Below, piece by piece: positions 56,935 to 64,000 of a stretch of DNA of 64,000 bases. The stretch's first letter is position 1; each line of letters opens with the position of its first letter. Both the position numbers and the translations under genes were made by a program. The DNA is taken from positions 1-64,000 of the forward strand of contig DASPIW010000044.1 of NCBI GenBank assembly GCA_035628915.1, written 5' to 3'. The notes beneath the pieces are model-generated. The model was given only the letters and a program-made list of their open reading frames with translations. It was not told the origin of the DNA and did not search any database. Source of the DNA: JARBUG01 sp035628915. Its GTDB lineage: Bacteria > Bacillota > Sulfobacillia > Symbiobacteriales > Symbiobacteriaceae.

Positions 56935-58353
56935 CTACTTCATGCGCTCCACAATCTGCCGGGCGACGTGAACCCCGGCGGCCGACGCCTGCGCGAGCCC
57001 CCGGGTCAGGCCGGCGCCATCGCCGACGGCAAAGAGTCCTTGAATCTCGGTCTCAAACTGGCTGTTCATGCGGGGCCGGGCGCTGTAGAACTTGGCTTCC
57101 ACACCGTAGAACAGCGTATGATCCGACGCGATGCCCGGCGTCACCCGGTCCAGCGCCTCCATCATCTCCACCAGCGACTTCATGGTATTGTACGGCAGGA
57201 CCAGTCCGAGGTCGCCGGGAACGGCCTCTTTGAGCGTCGGCTCGATGAACCCTTCCTTGATGCGCCGCTCCGTCGAGCGGCGGCCCTTGCGGATGTCGCC
57301 GTACTTCTGCACGATGACCGAGCCGCTGGACAGATCGTTAGCGCGGCGGCTGATTTCCTTCGCATACTCAATGGGCTTATCGAACGGCTCCGTGAACTGG
57401 TGCGACACCAGCAGGGCAAAGTTCGTGTTGGTGCTGCCCAGGGCGGGATCCTTATAAGCATGGCCGTTTGCGGTCATGACGCCTGAATGGTTCTCCACCA
57501 CCACATGACCGCTGGGGTTGGAGCAGAACGTCCGCACGCGGGTGCCGACAGATGAGTTGAAGATCAGCTTCGCTTCATAGAGATGCTCGTTGATCTCTTC
57601 CATGATTACATTCGACGTCTCGACGCGCACACCGATATCCACCTGGTTGTTGGACAAGGCGCAGCCGTGGCGCTTCAGGCTCCTGACCAGCCACTCCGAG
57701 CCGTCCCGCCCCGCCCCGATGACCACGAACGGCGCCCGAATCTCTTCGCCTTTCTTCAACCGGACGCCCACGACCCGACGGTCTTCAATGAGCAGTTCGT
57801 CTACGGTGGTCTTGAACCGGACTTCGACGTGCGGCGCCATCGTCTGATAGAGATTGCGCAGGATCTTTAGGTTCTCTTCGGTGCCCAGGTGGCGCACCCG
57901 GGCTTTCAGCAGCTTCAGGCCCGCGGCAGCAGCCCGCCGCTCAATCGATGCGACCGCCAGCGTGGTCGGGTCGGTCACGTCGGTGGTCGCGCCGTGCTCC
58001 AGGTTGACCCGGTCCACATATTCAATCAGCTCCAGGACTTTTGAAGGCGGGAGATAATCCTGCATCCAGCCGCCGAATTCCGTGGTCAGGTTGAACTTGC
58101 CGTCGCTGTATGCGCCGGCGCCGCCCCACCCGGATGTGATCGAGCAGGCGGGCAGGCAGCCCGCAAAGTCTTTCATGCGGCTGGGCGGCGGGCACTTTTC
58201 GACATTCTGCTCCAAAATGGGACAGCGCCGATGGCCGATGTCATGGCCCTTGTCGATCAGCAGCACTCGGAGCTTGGGGTTCAGCAGCGTAAGTTCGTAC
58301 GCGGTGAAGATGCCGCTCGGTCCGGCCCCTACCACAATGACGTCGTATTGCAT
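56935..58353 (-). CDS. FAD-dependent oxidoreductase (COG2509-like)
   Basis: A 472-residue flavoprotein. VIVVGAGPSGIFTAYEL at residues 5-21 is the dinucleotide-binding motif, VVIGAGRDGSEWLV the second FAD/NAD motif, and FAVGDGAGLTRGLAQASAAG the closing FAD motif. Three Cys cluster in CPILEQNVEKCPPP and GCLPACS, which fits an iron-sulfur or redox site in this family. Members are uncharacterised dehydrogenases. The ATG at 58353 has AAGGGGTGGG upstream. A strong promoter and a palindrome precede it. Confidence 0.82.
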   Translation of the reverse strand: MQYDVIVVGAGPSGIFTAYELTLLNPKLRVLLIDKGHDIGHRRCPILEQNVEKCPPPSRMKDFAGCLPACSITSGWGGAGAYSDGKFNLTTEFGGWMQDYLPPSKVLELIEYVDRVNLEHGATTDVTDPTTLAVASIERRAAAAGLKLLKARVRHLGTEENLKILRNLYQTMAPHVEVRFKTTVDELLIEDRRVVGVRLKKGEEIRAPFVVIGAGRDGSEWLVRSLKRHGCALSNNQVDIGVRVETSNVIMEEINEHLYEAKLIFNSSVGTRVRTFCSNPSGHVVVENHSGVMTANGHAYKDPALGSTNTNFALLVSHQFTEPFDKPIEYAKEISRRANDLSSGSVIVQKYGDIRKGRRSTERRIKEGFIEPTLKEAVPGDLGLVLPYNTMKSLVEMMEALDRVTPGIASDHTLFYGVEAKFYSARPRMNSQFETEIQGLFAVGDGAGLTRGLAQASAAGVHVARQIVERMK

Positions 58354-58381
58354 AGTTTACCCACCCCTTCATGGGGGTCTA

Positions 58382-58426
58382 CATGACCCAAAGTGTCATG
58401 ATACAACCATATTCGTTTGCTGGCAA
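58382..58426 (-). promoter_or_regulatory. Promoter and palindromic operator of the flavoprotein gene
   Basis: On the minus strand TTGCCA (58426-58421) and TATCAT (58403-58398) are 17 bases apart. CATGAC and GTCATG (58382-58400) form a perfect palindrome with a seven-base spacer that covers the expected transcription start. A repressor there would block initiation; regulator unknown. Confidence 0.55.
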
Positions 58427-58531
58427 GACTATGGAGTTCGCCGCCAGCCAAATCATTGGAGGGCGTTGCCATGAGACTATAAATAGTATATTCTTAACGT
58501 TAATAACTCAGTGCATGGGGGTATACAAGCA

Positions 58532-59179
58532 GTGTTGGCAGCGGTCGGTGATGTTCATCCGGCAAGCACGCTGATTGTCCAGCCGGACGCGCTTTGCCGC
58601 GAGGGCCTCTCGCGCATCATCCGGGAATACGGCGACCTGCAGCTGACGGCGGTGGCAGCCTCGGCGGCTGAAGCGCTCGGGCTTGTTCAGCTGCACCGGC
58701 CTGCGCTGATCCTCACCGAAGTCGATATACCCGCCGAAGATGGCCTTGGCTGGATCGCCACGCTGAGCAGCATGGCGCCTGCCCCCAGGGTGATCGTCCT
58801 GAGCCGCCAGGGCGGGCACGCCTACGTGCTCGCCGCCATCGCCGAGGGCGCCCGGGGGTACTTGCTGCGCAACTCCTCCCCCGCCGAGCTGCGTGAGGCG
58901 ATCCGGCGGGTGCTGGCCGGTCAACTGTACGTCCACCCCTCGCTGGCGGGCCGCCTGATTGAGCACCGGCTGGGGCCGGAACGCTCCCTGGACCTCACCG
59001 AGCGTGAGTGCGCCGTCCTGATTCGCCTGGCCCACGGCTCCACCAACGACGAGATCGCCCGGGCCCTCTTCATCAGCGAAAAGACCGTGCGCAACACCCT
59101 GAGCCGCCTCTTCCAGAAGCTGAACGTCCACAACCGCACGGCCGCCGTGGCCGCAGGCCGCTACCTTGGCTATTTGTAA
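58532..59179 (+). CDS. NarL-type regulator with atypical receiver domain
   Basis: A 215-residue protein. The C-terminal helix-turn-helix (about 155-205; LTERECAVLIRLAHG, NDEIARALFISEKTVRNTLS) is a normal LuxR/NarL domain. The receiver is atypical: the phosphoacceptor Asp is Glu63 (LTEVDIP), the acidic pair is reduced (VQPD) and the switch Lys is Arg (GYLLRN). It may be constitutively active or respond to a non-phosphate signal. The start GTG 58532 follows GGGGG at about 10 bases. It lies just before, and probably controls, the sulfur/molybdenum operon. Confidence 0.8.
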   Translation: MLAAVGDVHPASTLIVQPDALCREGLSRIIREYGDLQLTAVAASAAEALGLVQLHRPALILTEVDIPAEDGLGWIATLSSMAPAPRVIVLSRQGGHAYVLAAIAEGARGYLLRNSSPAELREAIRRVLAGQLYVHPSLAGRLIEHRLGPERSLDLTERECAVLIRLAHGSTNDEIARALFISEKTVRNTLSRLFQKLNVHNRTAAVAAGRYLGYL

Positions 59180-59193
59180 CCAGCACTCCCCCA

Positions 59194-59224
59194 CCGCCCG
59201 CCGGACACGGCCGGGCGGTTTTTC
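59194..59224 (+). terminator. Rho-independent terminator of the regulator gene
   Basis: CCGCCCG / CGGGCGG arms (extendable by CCG/CGG) followed by TTTTTCG. It separates the regulator from the operon starting at 59350. Confidence 0.8.
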
Positions 59225-59349
59225 GCGGTCATGTCCCCGACAATCGGGACATTCCGCCCAGCCGATGGGGACAACCGGTCCAAGGAAGTTCCGGCGCGCA
59301 CTTGAATGGTAGCTGGAAGAACCATGTAAACCAAGGGGAGGGGTTTTCA

Positions 59350-59586
59350 CTGAAACCTGCTGAAGTAGCCGCCACGGTAGATGCCCGCGGCCTGAGCTGC
59401 CCTATGCCGGTCGTCAAGGCCGCCAAAGGCATTCAAGCCATCGGTGACGGCGCGATCTTGGAGATTCTGGCCACCGACAAGGGATCCTGCAAGGACATTC
59501 CCGCCTGGTGCCGCACCCGCAATTTGACCCTGCTCTATACAGACGAGGCTGACGGTTACTTCCGGTTCTACGTGCGCAAGGGGTGA
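59350..59586 (+). CDS. TusA-family sulfur-transfer protein, probably starting at CTG
   Basis: A 78-residue TusA-like protein (PF01206). TVDARGLSCPMPVVKAAKG contains the CPxP motif whose Cys carries a persulfide. It ends FRFYVRKG. The only start with a ribosome binding site is CTG 59350, six bases after GGGGAGGGG; no ATG, GTG or TTG with a site is in frame. It is the first gene of the sulfur operon and can hand persulfide sulfur to the rhodanese or molybdoenzyme. The next gene starts 6 bases later. Confidence 0.82.
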   Translation: MKPAEVAATVDARGLSCPMPVVKAAKGIQAIGDGAILEILATDKGSCKDIPAWCRTRNLTLLYTDEADGYFRFYVRKG

Positions 59587-59592
59587 TGCTTC

Positions 59593-61137
59593 GTGCATGC
59601 TGACAGCCCCGTCAAGTGGGGCAAGGTGATCGACGACCGCAAGTGCATCGGCTGCCATGCCTGCACGACCGCCTGCAAAATGGAGCACCAGGTGCCGCTT
59701 GGCGTGACCCGCACGTACGTCAAGCAGGTGGACGTGGGGGTCTACCCGAATGTCAGCCGGCACTTTCAGGTGACCCGCTGCAACCAGTGTGAGAACCCGC
59801 CGTGCGTGGAGATCTGTCCGGTGTCGGCCATGTTCCAGCGCCAGGACGGCATTGTCGACTTCGAGCGGGACGTCTGCATCGGGTGCAAGGCGTGCATGGC
59901 CGCCTGCCCGTACGATGCGATCTATATCGACCCGCAGAGCCACAGCGCCGAGAAGTGCAACTTCTGCGCCCACCGCATTGACCAGGGGCTGGAGCCCGCC
60001 TGCGTCATCGTCTGCCCCGAGCGGGCGCTGATTGTGGGCGACCTGAACGACCCCGAAAGCGAAGTCAGCTCCCTGCTGGCCCGGGAGAAAGTCGATGTGC
60101 GGCGCCCGGAGAAAGGCACCAACCCCAAGGTCATGTACATCGAGGCGAGCCAGTACACGCTGGTGCCGGGGATGGCCGCCGTGCCCGAAACGCACGCCTA
60201 CAGCCAGCAGAAGGAAGGCTACCCCCGGGAGGTCAACCTGCTGCAGCAGCTGCTGGCCGAATCGGGCATGGCCTCCAGCGGAGTCAAGGGGCAGGCCCCC
60301 GGCGGCAGCGCCGCGGCGGCAATCCTTGCGTACGATGTGCCCCACAGGGCGCCCTGGGACTGGCGGGTCAGCGCGTACACCTGGACCAAGTCCCTGGCTG
60401 CGGGCTTCTACCTGCTGGCAGCCCTGCTTCCCGGGGCCGGCGCCTGGGCGCTGCAGGCGAACTTCGCCGCCGGCGTCTTCCTGGCCCTGACGGGCCTGCT
60501 GCTCATCGCAGACCTGAAGCACCCGGGGCGGTTCCTCAGCCTCTTCCGGCGCCCCCAGTGGCGCTCGTGGCTGGCCCGGGGCGCTCTCATCATCACAGGA
60601 TTCGGTGCGGTCTTGGGTGTCGATGTGATCAGCCGCCTGGCGGGCATGCCTGCCATAGGCAGCGCACTTCGGATGGCCGGCGTTCCCCTCGCCGTCCTGA
60701 CTGCCGTCTACACAGCGTTTCTGTTCGCGCAGGCCCGGGGGCGCGATCTCTGGCAGAACCCGGCCCTGCCCCTGCACCTGCTGACGCAGGCCGTCATGGC
60801 GGGCGCCGCCGGGCTGCTGCTGATGGGTCCGCTGCTCCCCGGCGGCGGAGCGGGCACCGTGACCTGGGTGCTGGCCGGGGCCATCGCCCTGCACCTCGCC
60901 CTCGTGCTGAGCGAAATTCTCCTGCCGCACCCGACCCGGGACGCCGGACGGGCCGCCCGCCAGATGACCGCGGGAGCCTGGCGCGGGGTTTACTGGGGCG
61001 CAGCGGGCGCCCATGTCGCCGGCGCCCTGGTCACCTTTGCGGTCGCCCCGTGGGCGGGGGCAGCGTTGGCCCTGGCCGGGCTGCTGGCCTACGAGCACGC
61101 GTACGTCCAGGCGGGGCAGTCGGTGCCCCAGAGCTGA
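59593..61137 (+). CDS. Fused NrfC-like ferredoxin and NrfD-like membrane subunit
   Basis: A 514-residue protein. Residues 1-200 form an NrfC/DmsB-type ferredoxin with four Cys clusters (CIGCHACTTACKMEH, CNQCENPPCVEICP, CIGCKACMAACPYDA, CNFCAHRIDQG..CVIVCP), enough for four [4Fe-4S]. After a linker, residues 265-505 contain about eight hydrophobic helices of NrfD/PsrC type (DWRVSAYTWTKSLAAGFYL), the quinone-reactive membrane subunit. The fusion would pass electrons from menaquinol to the catalytic molybdoenzyme without a separate cytochrome. GTG 59593 follows AGGGGTGA. Confidence 0.88.
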   Translation: MHADSPVKWGKVIDDRKCIGCHACTTACKMEHQVPLGVTRTYVKQVDVGVYPNVSRHFQVTRCNQCENPPCVEICPVSAMFQRQDGIVDFERDVCIGCKACMAACPYDAIYIDPQSHSAEKCNFCAHRIDQGLEPACVIVCPERALIVGDLNDPESEVSSLLAREKVDVRRPEKGTNPKVMYIEASQYTLVPGMAAVPETHAYSQQKEGYPREVNLLQQLLAESGMASSGVKGQAPGGSAAAAILAYDVPHRAPWDWRVSAYTWTKSLAAGFYLLAALLPGAGAWALQANFAAGVFLALTGLLLIADLKHPGRFLSLFRRPQWRSWLARGALIITGFGAVLGVDVISRLAGMPAIGSALRMAGVPLAVLTAVYTAFLFAQARGRDLWQNPALPLHLLTQAVMAGAAGLLLMGPLLPGGGAGTVTWVLAGAIALHLALVLSEILLPHPTRDAGRAARQMTAGAWRGVYWGAAGAHVAGALVTFAVAPWAGAALALAGLLAYEHAYVQAGQSVPQS

Positions 61138-61159
61138 AGCAAGGGAGGAAGGGTGCAAA

Positions 61160-61774
61160 TTGATTACCATACCTGCGCTGCACGCGGCCGATTTCGCCAC
61201 CGCCCTCGCCGCCGGGGCGATTCCGCTCGACTTGCGGCTTCCCGCCCACTTCGTTCGCGAGCATATTGCCGGGGCAATCAATGTACAGTTCGGCAAGGAC
61301 AATTCAGCCTTCTTCCTGCCCCGCGAGCAGAGTTACGTGATCGTCACGGAGCCGGAGACAGCCGTTCCACAACTGGCTGCCGCCGGCCTGGACGTGCAAG
61401 GCTTTCTTGAAGGCGGAATGAAGGCCTGGCTCGCAGCAGGACAGGCTGTAGCGGAGATCGAGGCCGTCATGGTTTCTGAGCTTCAGGCCTGCCTGACTGC
61501 CGGCCATACCGTCCCTGTGCTGGATGTGCGAGAGGCGCACGAATTTGCTGCCGGGCACATCGCCGGGGCCGTCAGCCTGCCCCTCGGCGAAATCCGGCGG
61601 CCGGCCGCCGCACTCGACCTGACCCGGCCCTGGCTGGTTATCTGCAGCGACGAGGGACGGGCAAGCACGGCAGTCTCCCTGCTGCGCCGCCTGGGCTGTC
61701 AGCAGGCCGCGCTGGTGCTCGGCGGCATTGCCGCCTGGACCGCGGCCGGGTTCCCGTTGGAAAGGGTGGCATGA
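61160..61774 (+). CDS. Tandem rhodanese-like protein
   Basis: A 204-residue cytoplasmic protein with two rhodanese folds. The first (about 5-90; PLDLRLPAHFVREHIAGAIN) has no Cys at the catalytic loop (VIVTEPETAV), so it is structural. The second (100-200; VLDVREAHEFAAGHIAGAVS) has CSDEGRAS, the active Cys loop that accepts sulfane sulfur. The TTG start at 61160 follows GGGAGGAAGGG. Its stop overlaps the molybdoenzyme start (ATGA). It may move sulfur between TusA and the reductase. Confidence 0.85.
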   Translation: MITIPALHAADFATALAAGAIPLDLRLPAHFVREHIAGAINVQFGKDNSAFFLPREQSYVIVTEPETAVPQLAAAGLDVQGFLEGGMKAWLAAGQAVAEIEAVMVSELQACLTAGHTVPVLDVREAHEFAAGHIAGAVSLPLGEIRRPAAALDLTRPWLVICSDEGRASTAVSLLRRLGCQQAALVLGGIAAWTAAGFPLERVA

Positions 61775-64000
61775 CGATGAAAGAGCGTGATTTTCCGGGC
61801 TTCGGCAAGCTGTCCACCCACCCGCCGAAGGAGCGGTGGGAGAGTTGGACGGAGTTGGACCCGCGTTCCTGGCCCCGCAAAGTGGAGCGCAACTACACGC
61901 TGGTGCCGACAGTCTGCTTCAACTGCGAAGCTGCCTGCGGTCTGCTGGCGTATGTCAACAAGGAGACCGGGAAGATCGACAAACTGGAGGGGCTCCCCAC
62001 TCACCCCGCCAGCCGCGGCCGGAACTGCCCAAAGGGCCCGGCCACCGTGACGCAGGTAACCAACCCCGACCGCATCCTCTACCCCTTGCGCCGCAAGGGG
62101 CCGCGGGGCGCCGGGCAGTGGGAGCGGGTCAGCTGGGACGAAGCCCTGGATGACATCGCGCAGAAAATCCGGGCAGCCCTCCTGGCGGAGAAGCGTGACC
62201 GGGTGGTCTACCACGTCGGGCGCCACGGCGAGGACGGCTTCGCCGAGCGGGTGCTGATGGCCTGGGGCGTCGACGGGCACAACTCGCACACCAACGTCTG
62301 CTCCGCCGCCGCCCGCACCGGCTACAGCCTCTGGATGGGCTTCGACCGACCCATGCCCGACCATGCGGAAGCGAAGTTCATTCTGCTCATGTCCAGCCAC
62401 CTCGAAGGCGGCCATTACTTCAACCCCCACGCCCAGCGCATCATCGAAGCCAAAATGAAGGGGACCAAGCTGGCGGTCATTGACACCCGGCTCTCCAACA
62501 CGGCCTCCCGCGCGGACTGGTGGCTCTCGCCGTGGCCCGGCACCGAAGCCGGGATGCTCCTGGCCATCGCCCGGGAGCTGATTGCCCGGGGCGCCATCAA
62601 CCGGGAGTTCCTGCGCCGCTGGGTCAACTGGGAGGAGTTCATGGCCGACCAGGGCTATCTCACGGCACTGGTGCAGCAGGGCTTCCTGCCCTCCCTCCCC
62701 CCTGACGGCAGCTTCGACGCGTTCCTCTGGTGCCTGCGCCACATCTACGACGGCTACACGCCGCAGTGGGCGGCGGCGGAGTGCGGCATTGACGGTCAGG
62801 TCATCGGCGAACTGGCCACGGAGATCGAACGCGCCGGAACTAGCTGGGCGAGCCACATCTGGCGCAGTGCAGCCCAGGGCCACCGGGGCGGCTGGATGGT
62901 CGCCCGGGCGCTCTTCTTCCTGCACGTGCTGACCGGAGCCGTCGGGGTGCCGGGCTCCTGCCTGCCCGCCGGCTACAGCAAGTTCGTGCCCAAGCCCATG
63001 TCGATGCCGGAGCACCCGGCGGTCTGGAACGAGGCGCACTGGCCGAAGGAGTATCCGCTGGCGCACTTCGAGATGTCCTTCCTGCTGCCCCAGCTGATGG
63101 AGCAGCAGGATCATCGGGTCGACGTCTACTTCACCCGGGTATACAACCCCGTCTGGACCAACCCCGACGGCGCCACCTGGATCGAACTGCTGACGGAGAC
63201 CGACCGCATTGGCTGCCATGTGGCGCTGACGCCCACCTGGAGCGAAACGGCACAGTATGCCGACTACGTGCTGCCCATGGGGCTGGGCGCCGAGCGGCAC
63301 GACCTGCACTCGTTCGAGACGCACGCTGCCCAGTGGATTGGCTGGCGCCAGCCCGTACAGAAGGTGGCCGCCGAGCGGGCAGGCCGGTCGCCCGGCCTGA
63401 CCCGTGACACCAACCCTGGCGAGGTCTGGGAAGAAGTCGAAATGTGGATCGACCTCTCCTGGCGCATCGACCCGGACGGCGCCCTGGGTATTCGCAAGCA
63501 TTTCGAGTCGCCCTACCGCCCCGGCGAGAAAGTGACCACCGACGAATACTACGGCTGGATCTTCGAGCACTCGGTGCCCGGCCTGGCCGGCACCGCCGAT
63601 GCCGAAGGGCTGACGCCGCTGCAGTATATGAAGAAGTACGCATCCTACGAGATCACCCGGAACGTTTATGCCGAGTACGAACGGCCGTTGCCGCCGGAAG
63701 TGGCTGCCGCATCGGTGATGACGGACGGCGCCCTCTGGGCGGCGAAGGCGCCGCCCAAGACCAACCTACGCCCCACTCCCGGTCCGTTCAAGGGCAGCGA
63801 GGGCTTGGTCCGCACGGGCATCCTCGTCGACGGCGAGGCGAAGACCGGCTTCCCCACACCCTCGGGCCGCCTGGAGTTCTTCAGCACGGTGCTGTGTGAC
63901 TGGCGCTGGCCCGAGTACGCCATTCCTGTCTATCCCCGTACAGCATCTGAGCGGGAGGCGATGGTCCACATCACTTCGCAGGTGCATCATGTTGCGGTGG
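61771..64000 (+). CDS. Molybdopterin oxidoreductase, catalytic subunit (truncated by window edge)
   Basis: 743 codons are present; the gene continues past the window. It belongs to the molybdopterin (bis-MGD) oxidoreductase superfamily (DMSO reductase type). A [4Fe-4S] site is formed by Cys49, Cys52, Cys56 and Cys86. The metal ligand should be Cys177 (TNVCSAAA), as in polysulfide, thiosulfate and tetrathionate reductases. There is no twin-arginine signal, so the enzyme would stay in the cytoplasm. Start at ATG 61771 overlaps the rhodanese gene; ATG 61777 is an alternative. With the NrfCD fusion it forms a complete menaquinol-linked sulfur reductase-like complex. Confidence 0.88.
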   Translation, partial: MTMKERDFPGFGKLSTHPPKERWESWTELDPRSWPRKVERNYTLVPTVCFNCEAACGLLAYVNKETGKIDKLEGLPTHPASRGRNCPKGPATVTQVTNPDRILYPLRRKGPRGAGQWERVSWDEALDDIAQKIRAALLAEKRDRVVYHVGRHGEDGFAERVLMAWGVDGHNSHTNVCSAAARTGYSLWMGFDRPMPDHAEAKFILLMSSHLEGGHYFNPHAQRIIEAKMKGTKLAVIDTRLSNTASRADWWLSPWPGTEAGMLLAIARELIARGAINREFLRRWVNWEEFMADQGYLTALVQQGFLPSLPPDGSFDAFLWCLRHIYDGYTPQWAAAECGIDGQVIGELATEIERAGTSWASHIWRSAAQGHRGGWMVARALFFLHVLTGAVGVPGSCLPAGYSKFVPKPMSMPEHPAVWNEAHWPKEYPLAHFEMSFLLPQLMEQQDHRVDVYFTRVYNPVWTNPDGATWIELLTETDRIGCHVALTPTWSETAQYADYVLPMGLGAERHDLHSFETHAAQWIGWRQPVQKVAAERAGRSPGLTRDTNPGEVWEEVEMWIDLSWRIDPDGALGIRKHFESPYRPGEKVTTDEYYGWIFEHSVPGLAGTADAEGLTPLQYMKKYASYEITRNVYAEYERPLPPEVAAASVMTDGALWAAKAPPKTNLRPTPGPFKGSEGLVRTGILVDGEAKTGFPTPSGRLEFFSTVLCDWRWPEYAIPVYPRTASEREAMVHITSQVHHVAV

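Noticed and set aside
58354..58531. A purine riboswitch suggested by CATATGG-like and GACTATGG sequences
   Set aside because: The order and spacing of the conserved junction bases do not match and no expression platform follows; a promoter explains the AT-rich part better.
1..64000. CRISPR arrays, tRNA and rRNA genes
   Set aside because: No regularly spaced direct repeats, no tRNA cloverleaf with TTCGAATC-type arm and no rRNA-like sequence was found on either strand.

Overview
The window is high-GC DNA (coding regions about 65-70% G+C by eye) with strong AGGAGG-type ribosome binding sites, spore-coat genes (CotF type), S-layer homology domains and a c-di-AMP riboswitch in front of a KimA-type potassium importer. 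Together with futalosine-pathway menaquinone genes (mqnC, mqnE), low-potential ferredoxin enzymes and a Vpr-like subtilase pair, this points to a high-GC, endospore-forming Firmicute of the Symbiobacterium type. That placement is an inference from gene content; no rRNA or tRNA gene is present to confirm it.

Layout. 1-961: decayed, gene-poor DNA with a possible insertion-sequence end, then a candidate structured RNA and terminator on the minus strand. 962-3701 (minus): a four-subunit 2-oxoacid:ferredoxin oxidoreductase (delta-alpha-beta-gamma). 4074-13162: mostly single genes (MFS transporter, HD-GYP phosphodiesterase, molybdopterin sulfite-oxidase-like enzyme, proline dehydrogenase, DedA, NUDIX, cysteine synthase) with two decayed fragments (amidase, chemotaxis receptor) and a 56-residue gene missed by length cut-offs. 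13274-21521: queG, then two paralogous secreted subtilases flanking an A-type Fe-S carrier and nadA. 21673-26110: mqnE-mqnC, a membrane-anchored Mrr-like nuclease and a MYG1/DHH-like protein. 26236-32402: a two-component system, ABC exporter and LiaF-like protein arranged as one envelope-stress module. 33625-36103: polyferredoxin, tungsten-type aldehyde:ferredoxin oxidoreductase and a MoaD-like sulfur carrier. 36210-38222: an unfamiliar operon of a small coiled-coil protein (apparently split by a frameshift) and a coiled-coil protein ending in an intact RNase H fold. 38415-38657: a MITE-like repeat. 38750-50463: NifX-like protein, DUF169 protein, a giant patatin phospholipase, an SLH protein, spore-coat proteins, riboswitch-controlled kimA, yitT, an SDR, a degenerate HAD protein and DinB. 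50606-52011: a 22-codon leader peptide and attenuator in front of an MFS transporter. 52045-56235: a glutamate-synthase-like flavoprotein, an HTH fusion protein and RidA. 56368-56531: a second small element with perfect 21-bp inverted repeats. 56935-64000: a flavoprotein, then a sulfur/molybdenum redox operon (atypical response regulator, TusA, NrfC-NrfD fusion, double rhodanese, molybdopterin oxidoreductase) that runs off the right edge.

How the genes fit together. Anaerobic, low-potential electron transfer dominates: the 2-oxoacid oxidoreductase and the aldehyde oxidoreductase both reduce ferredoxin, the mqn genes supply menaquinone, and the final operon looks like a sulfur-compound reductase whose NrfD part would take electrons from that menaquinone. 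Envelope and sporulation functions form the second theme. The least explained items are the RNase H operon, the leader-peptide attenuator, the two inverted-repeat elements and the structured RNA near the left edge.
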